Shown one piece after another: positions 26,558 to 33,129 of a stretch of DNA of 64,000 nt. The position numbers were made by a program, and so were the translations under genes. Numbering within the stretch: the stretch's first letter is position 1; the number at the start of each line of letters is the position of its first letter. The notes beneath the pieces were generated by a model. The model was not told the origin of the DNA and ran no database searches. It saw nothing but the letters and a program-made list of their open reading frames with translations. Source of the stretch: CAZMZF01 sp964570765 (lineage in GTDB: Bacteria; Zixibacteria; MSB-5A5; RBG-16-43-9); the NCBI GenBank assembly GCA_964570765.1, contig CAZMZF010000013.1:1-64000 (forward strand), in the 5' to 3' direction.

Positions 26558-27733
26558 CTACACTATCTCTAAGATCGCACATTTGAGATATTCCGTCTCT
26601 GGCATAGAAAGAAGGATTGGGTGGTCCTTTGCCTGGGTGCGAAATTCTATCAGGCGAAGATTTTTATGAGCATCTTTAGCAGATGATTTAATCATCTCCA
26701 TAAAAAGGTCTCTGGATAGATTATGAGAACAGGAACAGGTAATCAAAATACCCCCTTTATCTAAAAGCTTCAAAGCCTGAAGATTAATCTCCTTATAACC
26801 TTTTAATCCTTCAACCAGTTTACTTTTGCTTTTCACAAAAGCCGGAGGGTCAAGGATAACCATATCGAATTTTTCACCCTTTTGAACCAGCCCTCTTAAG
26901 ATCTCGAATGCGTCCCCCTTTACGAAAGTACACAGTTTTTCCACCTCGTTCAGTTTCGCATTTTTCTGAGCAAGCTCTAAACTTTTACCTGAACTATCAG
27001 CTCCTAAAACTCCTTTTGCTCCATTCTTGGCTGAAGCTATACCCCAGGCACCGGTGTAGCAGAAACAGTCTAAGACCTTTCTATTTTTTGCATAGATAGC
27101 CCCGAGTAGCCTATTTTCCTTCTGGTCAAAGAAAAAACCGGTCTTCTGCCCTTCTTTTAAATCCACAAAAAACTTCAGACCGAACTCTTCGATCAGGGCA
27201 GGATTTTCAATATCCCCTTTCAAAATCTTCACACCCTGAACCAGTCCCTCTAATTCCCGGAAGTAGGTATCGTTTCGTAAAACTATCCGTGCGGGAGAGA
27301 ATAAATTTTCGCAAACTTGAATCAGGTCCTGCCCAAATCTTTCCATCCCTGAGGTTAAAATCTGCAGGACTAAATTTTTCTCATATTTATCTATGATCAA
27401 GCCAGGGAGAAAATCCCCTTCAGAATAGACCACCCGGTAAGAAGAAAGCTGGGGATAAATCCTCTGCCTGTATTTTAAAGCCTGTTCCATCCGTTTGAAA
27501 AAGAAACCCTGGTCTATTATTTCATCTTTATTGTAACTCAGGACTCTCACCGTAATTAAGGAATGGCGATTATAATAACCATTTGCCAGAAAATTCCCCC
27601 GATAGTCTTCCACTTCCACCAGCTCCCCTTCCCCTTTTGCCTCTGAAGATTCATCTATCTCATTGGAGAAGATCCACAGATGCCCTTCTTTAATCCTCTT
27701 ATCCTCATTCTTTTTTAATCTAACCTTGTCCAA
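26558..27733 (-). CDS. rlmI: RlmI-type 23S rRNA cytosine methyltransferase
   Basis: The 391-residue protein has an N-terminal PUA-like domain (about 1-75), an EEHUD-like middle and a C-terminal class I SAM methyltransferase domain: DCFCYTGAWGIASAKNGA for SAM binding, VILDPPAFVKSK as motif IV and a TCSCSH motif with the catalytic-type Cys. Family members methylate a 23S rRNA cytosine at C5 (RlmI in E. coli). The TTG start at 27733 overlaps the 3' end of larC by 14 bp, indicating coupling. The substrate base is inferred from the family only. Confidence 0.87.
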   Translation of the reverse strand: MDKVRLKKNEDKRIKEGHLWIFSNEIDESSEAKGEGELVEVEDYRGNFLANGYYNRHSLITVRVLSYNKDEIIDQGFFFKRMEQALKYRQRIYPQLSSYRVVYSEGDFLPGLIIDKYEKNLVLQILTSGMERFGQDLIQVCENLFSPARIVLRNDTYFRELEGLVQGVKILKGDIENPALIEEFGLKFFVDLKEGQKTGFFFDQKENRLLGAIYAKNRKVLDCFCYTGAWGIASAKNGAKGVLGADSSGKSLELAQKNAKLNEVEKLCTFVKGDAFEILRGLVQKGEKFDMVILDPPAFVKSKSKLVEGLKGYKEINLQALKLLDKGGILITCSCSHNLSRDLFMEMIKSSAKDAHKNLRLIEFRTQAKDHPILLSMPETEYLKCAILEIV

Positions 27734-28961
27734 AATCTATTCCTTTATTTTCATTTTTTTTTCTTCGAATCTGTTTGAGTACAGAACGATGTTCTGTCCC
27801 TACATTAAAACTAAAACTTCTTTCAACTTCTTTATAGATCTCTCTTAACGGTAGATTATTCCGTCCCGCTAAAATTTTACAATCCTCAAACTCAGGAGAG
27901 ATATAGACTTTATCTCCATCTTTGACTAATTTGACTCTCGCATTTCCGAATTTGGTTTTAATAACCACAATTTTTCGAGGAAGTTTTTTTCTAAGATGAA
28001 ATTGAGTCCGCAGACCAATAGTTCCAGTCTCGGAGAAGATAAGGGTGGAAAGCTCATTTAACTTTTCAGGATTACACAATACCGACAGAAGATTTCCGGG
28101 CCTTCCTTTTTTCATGAATAAGGGGATAAAGAAAACATCCAGAGCACCTTTTTCTAAAAGCCTTTCAGAAAGATACCCTAAAATTTCAGGAGTAGTATTG
28201 TCAATATTGGTCTCCAGAACCATAATCTCATCCTGCTCTAAGTTTGGATCTTTATAACCAATAATTACTCTTAATAGATTAGGGATTTCTTTCAAATCCA
28301 TAGAGCCAGCTCCATATCCAATATTTTCAATTTTAAAATCCAGCCTGGGTGAAAAGTTTGCTAAAGTGGTTATAATCGCCGCACCAGTGGGGGTAACTAA
28401 TTCGCCTTCCATGTCAGTGTACCTCACTGGAATATTTTTACATAATTCAAGAGTAGCCGGTGCAGGAACCGGGAATTTTCCATGTGAAAATTTGACAAAC
28501 CCTCTCCCTAAGGAAAGCGGAGAAGAATAGATTTTGTTCACTTTTAGAACATTTAATCCAATGACCGCACCCACAATATCGATTATCGCATCTACACTGC
28601 CAACCTCGTGAAAATGAATCTTGTCGATCTCAACTCCGTGCACTAAGGCTTCAGCTTCAGCTAATCTTTTAAATATCTTTTTAGAGCTATCTTTAATCTT
28701 TTTATCCAGGGAGCTTTTATCAATTATCCTGAATATATCTTTCAAATTTCTATGAGTTTTTTCTTTTTGAACTTTAACTTCAAACTTCGTCCCCTTTATC
28801 CCTTGTTTTTCAGTTTTAAAAGTTTTAATCTCATATCCAGTTAAAGGCAGTTTCTTTAGCTCTTTTTTTAGAGCTTGAAATCCCAATCCTGCATCCAGCA
28901 AAGCCCCTAAAATCATATCCCCGGCTATGCCGGAGAAGCAATCAAAATAAGCGATTTTCAT
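27720..28961 (-). CDS. larC: Nickel-pincer cofactor nickel insertion protein LarC
   Basis: LarC inserts nickel into pyridinium-3,5-bisthiocarboxylic acid mononucleotide to complete the nickel-pincer cofactor of lactate racemase-like enzymes. The N-terminal signature YFDCFSGIAGDMILGALLDA and the Glu/His motif KIHFHEVGSVDAIIDIVGA are intact. The start is set at 28961, where the family sequence begins; the longer frame from 29021 is encoded by palindromic repeat sequence. The C-terminal tail contains VGTEHRSVL, also encoded by a palindrome (27781-27797). It follows larB with a transposase gene between them. No ribosome binding site was evident. Confidence 0.9.
   Translation of the reverse strand: MKIAYFDCFSGIAGDMILGALLDAGLGFQALKKELKKLPLTGYEIKTFKTEKQGIKGTKFEVKVQKEKTHRNLKDIFRIIDKSSLDKKIKDSSKKIFKRLAEAEALVHGVEIDKIHFHEVGSVDAIIDIVGAVIGLNVLKVNKIYSSPLSLGRGFVKFSHGKFPVPAPATLELCKNIPVRYTDMEGELVTPTGAAIITTLANFSPRLDFKIENIGYGAGSMDLKEIPNLLRVIIGYKDPNLEQDEIMVLETNIDNTTPEILGYLSERLLEKGALDVFFIPLFMKKGRPGNLLSVLCNPEKLNELSTLIFSETGTIGLRTQFHLRKKLPRKIVVIKTKFGNARVKLVKDGDKVYISPEFEDCKILAGRNNLPLREIYKEVERSFSFNVGTEHRSVLKQIRRKKNENKGIDFGQG
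27781..27797. repeat. Palindrome inside the larC 3' end
   Basis: ACAGAAC-GAT-GTTCTGT with a GTCCCTAC right flank lies within the reading frame and encodes GTEHRSV. A close relative sits at 35508-35535 in an intergenic gap. Confidence 0.7.
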
Positions 28962-28981
28962 ATATTTATCAATATTTGGTA

Positions 28982-29114
28982 GAACAGAGATCCTTGTCTG
29001 TTTGAATTTGGTAACAGGCATCTTTCCTGTTCTTTTAATATTGTCAGACAGGAATGTCTGACCTACCTGTTACCTATTTCTTACAAAGAGGTGGCACAGG
29101 CATCCTTGCCTGTG
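28982..29114. repeat. Four palindromes on the 3' side of the transposase gene
   Basis: The units are 28982-29003 (GAACAGA...TCTGTTT), 29013-29031 (AACAGG...CCTGTT), 29043-29062 (GTCAGACA-GGAA-TGTCTGAC, perfect) and 29095-29114 (CACAGGCA-TCCT-TGCCTGTG, perfect; it encodes part of the transposase C-terminus). They belong to the ACAGGCA family associated with the RAYT. Confidence 0.8.
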
Positions 29115-29706
29115 AGTTATCATTCAACCAGCCTTTCACATAAAGCCATTTATAATCTTTAGGATTTCTTACTAAATCTTTTCTTATGGGATTGTTAACA
29201 ATATAATTCATCTTTTCAAAAAGTTCATTTTCATCCCTGATAATTCTATCATAATTCTCATCCAGCCATATATTTGGTAGCACAGGCATCTTGCCTGTGT
29301 TCGGTATGTTTGGTAGCACAGTCATCTTGCCTGTATTTGGTAACACGGGCATCTTGCCCGTGTTCTTAAAAAGTTTAATGATTTCTTTAGAAGAATAACT
29401 TTTTATGCTGTGCATAATCTCTGCAATGCTATAAAAAGAATATTTTGCTTTTTCTAAAGGTTGAAAAACTAGATGAATATGGTCGGGCATAATTACACAT
29501 GCATAGAGTTTGTATTTTTTACCATCATGAAACCTGATGCTATCAATAACAATATTTCTTGCCTCTCTGGGGAGAATAACATTCTTATTTGTTCTAAAGG
29601 TAATAAAATAAAAGCTTCTGGGCTGTTCCCAATGAGGTAGATTTCTTCTATAAATCCTGAATTCTTTCACCGGCTGGAAGCCTGTGATACCAGAAACTTG
29701 TCCCAT
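29074..29706 (-). CDS. REP-associated tyrosine transposase (RAYT, Y1_Tnp family)
   Basis: This single-domain HUH nuclease resembles the IS200/IS605 TnpA fold but is the RAYT type that acts on REP palindromes. MPDHIHLVF gives the HUH pair (His-Ile-His at 76-78 from this start), and KMNYIVNNPIRKDLV carries the candidate catalytic Tyr (about 168). The N-terminal YRRNLPHWEQPRSFYFITFR is typical. Residues about 114-145 are a tandem NTGKMPVLPN-like insert encoded by three ACAGGCA palindromes, placed between the nuclease core and the tyrosine helix. Start choice is uncertain: in-frame ATGs lie at 29706, 29748 and 29775, none with a ribosome binding site. It separates larB from larC. Confidence 0.88.
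   Translation of the reverse strand: MGQVSGITGFQPVKEFRIYRRNLPHWEQPRSFYFITFRTNKNVILPREARNIVIDSIRFHDGKKYKLYACVIMPDHIHLVFQPLEKAKYSFYSIAEIMHSIKSYSSKEIIKLFKNTGKMPVLPNTGKMTVLPNIPNTGKMPVLPNIWLDENYDRIIRDENELFEKMNYIVNNPIRKDLVRNPKDYKWLYVKGWLNDNSQARMPVPPLCKK
29281..29364. repeat. Three REP-like palindromes within the transposase reading frame
   Basis: The units are 29281-29299 (CACAGGCA-TCT-TGCCTGTG), 29317-29334 (CACAGTCATCTTGCCTGT, imperfect) and 29342-29364 (AACACGGGCATCTTGCCCGTGTT). Spacing keeps the frame open, and each encodes a KMPVLPN-type peptide. Confidence 0.85.
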
Positions 29707-29764
29707 AAAATTTCTATTATTGGTTTGATTTTTTGATTTCAATTTCATTTCAGTCAAAATCCAC

Positions 29765-29788
29765 AGAACAGGCAAGGATGCCTGTTCT
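29765..29788. repeat. REP-like palindrome on the 5' side of the transposase gene
   Basis: AGAACAGGCA-AGGA-TGCCTGTTCT is perfect and followed by ACC. It differs from the unit at 47769-47790 only at the outermost pair. A second, degenerate GGGCA...TGCC unit follows immediately up to 29822. Confidence 0.8.
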
Positions 29789-29822
29789 ACCTGAGGGCAA
29801 GCACAGGAGCCTGCCTCTACAC

Positions 29823-30575
29823 CTACAACTGATTAATCAAGCTTGCCGCACACCCTGCACCAAAGCCATTATCTATATTCACCGCCACTACACCAGAAGC
29901 ACAGGAATTAAGCATGGCTAAAAGTGGCGCTACCCCTCCAAAGCTGGCACCATAACCGATACTCGTAGGAACTGCAATTACTGGCTTATCCACCAAACCA
30001 CTTACCACAGAGGGTAAAGCTCCTTCCATCCCGGCAACTACTATTATCACCTTAGCTTTTTTTAGCTTATCTAAATGATATAAAAAACGATGAATACCAG
30101 CCACTCCCACATCATAAAGTCTCTCTACCCTATTCCCCATCACCTCACAGGTTAAAGCTGCCTCCTCCGCCACTGGAATATCTGAAGTCCCTGCAGAGAT
30201 AACCAGGATATTACCTTTGAGCTTAAGTTTTGCCTTTCTTTCAGGTTCAATGATAAAAATTTTAGCCTGAAGAAAATATTCAGCTTCGGGAAGATAAATT
30301 TTAAGCTTTTTAAATACCTCTTCTTCTATTCTAGTCCCCAGTACCACAGAGCCAGATTTTTTAATCTCTTGAGCAATCTTAACTATCTGCTCTACGCTTT
30401 TACCGGAACAATAGATCACTTCTGGAAAACCTTTTCGCAGGTGCCGGTGCAGATCGACCTGTGCAAATCCCAAATCTTCAAAAGGCAGGGTCTTTAGAGC
30501 TTCCAGGGCTTTCTGTGGAGAAAGTTTTTTATCTTTAACCTTATGCAATAGCCCTAATATTCTTTCAGGATTCAT
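29823..30575 (-). CDS. larB: Nickel-pincer cofactor biosynthesis protein LarB
   Basis: LarB carboxylates and hydrolyses nicotinic acid adenine dinucleotide to pyridinium-3,5-biscarboxylic acid mononucleotide, the first step of the nickel-pincer cofactor. The N-terminal RHLRKGFPEVIYCSGKS and the PurE-like C-terminal domain (VAGMEGALPSVVSGL, PTSIGYGASFGG) are typical; 250 residues is the usual length. The gene starts six bases after dusB ends and is followed by the RAYT and then larC. The sulfur transferase LarE and any LarA racemase are not in the window, so they would have to be elsewhere. Confidence 0.92.
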   Translation of the reverse strand: MNPERILGLLHKVKDKKLSPQKALEALKTLPFEDLGFAQVDLHRHLRKGFPEVIYCSGKSVEQIVKIAQEIKKSGSVVLGTRIEEEVFKKLKIYLPEAEYFLQAKIFIIEPERKAKLKLKGNILVISAGTSDIPVAEEAALTCEVMGNRVERLYDVGVAGIHRFLYHLDKLKKAKVIIVVAGMEGALPSVVSGLVDKPVIAVPTSIGYGASFGGVAPLLAMLNSCASGVVAVNIDNGFGAGCAASLINQL

Positions 30576-30581
30576 CTATTT

Positions 30582-31580
30582 TTATACTTTGGTTTCTACC
30601 GTTCCACCCGGAGAAGGTACACCTGAAGATAAGTAAAGCTCAAATCCTCTTTTTAAGTCTTCATAACTCTCGGCTGAGAGTATCGTCTTTCTCAACTCCT
30701 GATTACAGGAAAGCCTTTTAATATACCAGAGAAGATGTTTTCTCATCTTTAAAATCCCATAGTATTCGCCACTTTCCTGAATAGAAAGGTTCAAATGTCT
30801 TAAAGCTACCCCCACAACCTCTTTCTCAGAGGGCTCAGGTAGTAGCTCATTTTTCTCCAGATAATGATTCGCCCGATTAAAGATCCAGGGATTTCCCAAA
30901 GCACCCCTGCCGATCATAACACCATCACAGCCAGTTTGGTCTAACATCTCCTTGACATCCTTAGGAGAAAAAATATCACCTGAGCCCAAAACAGTCAGAT
31001 TGACCTTGGATTTTACCTCTCCAATTATCTCCCAGTTTGCTTTACCTTTAAATAATGATTTGCCGGTTCGAGGATGGATGGCTAAAGCACTAACCCCACA
31101 ATCTGAGGCAATTTTTGCCACCTCTAAGGCCACGATATTTTCAGCATCCCAGCCACTTCTGATCTTAAGGGTAACCGGAAGGCTAACCGACTTAACCACA
31201 GAAGAGACTATCCTTTTTAAAAGCTCCAGATCCTTTAAAACCGCCGCGCCTCCATTCTTCCTGGTAACTTTTTTAACTGGACAGGCGAAGTTTAAATCTA
31301 TAAGATCCGGTTTTAATTTTTCAACTAACTTTGCCGCCTGTGTAAGTTTCTCCGGGTCTGACCCATAGAGCTGGACCCCTATCGGTCTTTCCTCCGGCTT
31401 GAAGTAAAGCAGTCTTAAAGAGTTAGTGTTCTGACGAATAAGTCCGTCCGCTGAAATCATCTCCGTATAAGTTAAAACTGCCCCAAAACTGCGGGCTAAA
31501 ATCCGGAAAGGTGAATCAGTTACTCCAGCCATTGGAGCTAAAATCACTCTGCCGGAAAGATTTAAGTTTCCCAATTTCAT
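30582..31580 (-). CDS. dusB: tRNA-dihydrouridine synthase B
   Basis: This 332-residue flavoenzyme reduces uridine to dihydrouridine in the tRNA D-loop. It opens with LAPMAGVTDSPFR, carries the active-site Cys in FACPVKKVTRKNGG, and shows the FMN phosphate-binding GSGDIFSPKD and GVMIGRGALGNPWIF motifs. Length is normal. It is the first gene of the minus-strand dusB-larB-(RAYT)-larC-rlmI group and is divergent from the FHA gene. No obvious ribosome binding site precedes the ATG. Confidence 0.95.
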   Translation of the reverse strand: MKLGNLNLSGRVILAPMAGVTDSPFRILARSFGAVLTYTEMISADGLIRQNTNSLRLLYFKPEERPIGVQLYGSDPEKLTQAAKLVEKLKPDLIDLNFACPVKKVTRKNGGAAVLKDLELLKRIVSSVVKSVSLPVTLKIRSGWDAENIVALEVAKIASDCGVSALAIHPRTGKSLFKGKANWEIIGEVKSKVNLTVLGSGDIFSPKDVKEMLDQTGCDGVMIGRGALGNPWIFNRANHYLEKNELLPEPSEKEVVGVALRHLNLSIQESGEYYGILKMRKHLLWYIKRLSCNQELRKTILSAESYEDLKRGFELYLSSGVPSPGGTVETKV

Positions 31581-31693
31581 GACGACAATATAATTGAAGA
31601 AGACTTATAAGCAAGTCTTTTTTGGTAAAGATATTTTTGTAAATATGTTGACAAATCAAAAGAAAGATGTTTTTTAGCTGAAGGAGGAAGGCT

Positions 31694-32386
31694 ATGCCGG
31701 AGATAATCGTAAAATACGAGGATAAGATCATCGAAAGGGTAGTCACCGAGAAAAAAAGGCTCAGCATCGGCAGGACCCAGGATAACGATATCGTTCTGGA
31801 TAACCGGGGGGTCTCAAGAAAACATGCCCTGATAGAACTAAACCCCAATGGAGCGGTGATCATCGACAATGAAAGCTTGAACGGGACCTTTATAAATAAT
31901 CGCAGGGTAACTGAGGAATTCCTTAAGGATAACGATGAGATAACCATAGGGAAATATAATCTCGTCTATCACCAGAGTATAAGCCGTGACCCACGCCTCT
32001 CCGACCTGGATGGCACTATGATCCTGCAGACCAAAAAACATAAAGACCTTCTGTCCAAAGATAAAAAAGAAGCAGAGATCACTCAAAAGGTCGGATGCTC
32101 AGTCCTTTTAGGTGAACTTAACGTAGACAAAAAAGAGTACCCTTTAGACAAGGAAATCATCACCCTGGGTAAAGGGGATTTCGTAAATATAAAAGCACGG
32201 GGATTTTTCCTCACCAAACTCCAGGCGAAGATAATAAAGGAGAAAGATGAGCTGATACTGGTAAACCTGGGAAGAAAAGGGATGACCAAGGTAAATGGCG
32301 AAGAGATACAAAGGCACCGGCTTAAAAATGATGACCTGATCCAGATAGGCAAATCGGTTTTTCGATTCATTCAAAGGAAAGGTTAA
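31694..32386 (+). CDS. Tandem FHA-domain protein
   Basis: The 230-residue cytoplasmic protein has two forkhead-associated domains, which bind phosphothreonine peptides. The first (about 5-85) is well conserved (LSIGRTQDNDIVLD, GVSRKHALIE, LNGTFINNRRV). The second (about 130-228) is more divergent but keeps the ITLGKGDFVNI, KLQAKI and TKVNGEEIQRHRL elements. AAGGAGGA precedes the ATG. The TAA is immediately followed by the ATG of the metallophosphoesterase gene, so the two are coupled. With the kinase two genes downstream it forms a phospho-signalling cassette; the likely partner is that kinase, by context only. Confidence 0.88.
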   Translation: MPEIIVKYEDKIIERVVTEKKRLSIGRTQDNDIVLDNRGVSRKHALIELNPNGAVIIDNESLNGTFINNRRVTEEFLKDNDEITIGKYNLVYHQSISRDPRLSDLDGTMILQTKKHKDLLSKDKKEAEITQKVGCSVLLGELNVDKKEYPLDKEIITLGKGDFVNIKARGFFLTKLQAKIIKEKDELILVNLGRKGMTKVNGEEIQRHRLKNDDLIQIGKSVFRFIQRKG

Positions 32387-33115
32387 ATGCGTTTTGCTTT
32401 TTACTCTGACGTACATGCTAATTTAGAAGCTTTAAAAAGTGTAATCCGAGACTTTGAGATAGAGAAAATAGATAAGTTTTTTTTCCTGGGGGATGCGGTG
32501 GGATACGGGCCTGAGCCAAATGAATGTCTGAACCTTATTCAGAAAACTTCAGAGATTCGACTGATGGGGAATCACGATTACGCTGCCTTAGGGCTTTTAG
32601 ATATAAGCTATTTCAACCCCTATGCCAAAGAGGCGATCGAATGGACCCGCAGGAAGCTTACTGAGAAAAGCATAGAGACTATCTCCAGCTATAAGATCGA
32701 CCATCGTTTTGATATATTTCATCTGGTCCATTCCACCCCTAAGGAGCCCTTAAACTGGGATTACGTTTTCTATCTGGAGGAAGCCGAGGAAAACTTCTCA
32801 TATTTCAATGCCCAGATCTGTTTGATCGGCCATTCCCATTCCCCTTTCATCATAAAAAAATTTAAGGAAAAACAATGTTTTATTCACGACGAGCCAGAAA
32901 CAGATATACAGGATGGATTCAAATACCTTATAAATATCGGCTCAGTGGGACAGCCCCGGGATGGTAACAATAACTCCTGCTATCTGATCTATGACTCCGT
33001 GGAGAAAAGAGCCTGGCTTAAAAGGGTTCCCTATGATGTTAAGCGCACTCAGCAGAAGATGAAGAAAGCCAATTTACCTGCCTATCTGATCGAAAGGTTA
33101 GCCTTAGGAAAATAA
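32387..33115 (+). CDS. Calcineurin-like metallophosphoesterase
   Basis: The 242-residue protein shows the full metallophosphoesterase set: YSDVHANLEAL, FLGDAVGYGPEP, MGNHDYA and LIGHSHSPF, followed by the INIGSVGQPRDG segment of the YfcE/DR1281-like group. Natural substrates in this subfamily are poorly defined; phosphodiesterase or phosphoprotein activity is possible. It starts directly at the stop codon of the FHA gene and ends 14 bp before the kinase gene, so all three are one operon. Its place beside a kinase and FHA protein suggests a phosphatase role, which is inference. Confidence 0.85.
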   Translation: MRFAFYSDVHANLEALKSVIRDFEIEKIDKFFFLGDAVGYGPEPNECLNLIQKTSEIRLMGNHDYAALGLLDISYFNPYAKEAIEWTRRKLTEKSIETISSYKIDHRFDIFHLVHSTPKEPLNWDYVFYLEEAEENFSYFNAQICLIGHSHSPFIIKKFKEKQCFIHDEPETDIQDGFKYLINIGSVGQPRDGNNNSCYLIYDSVEKRAWLKRVPYDVKRTQQKMKKANLPAYLIERLALGK

Positions 33116-33129
33116 TTTCGGGGGAAAAG

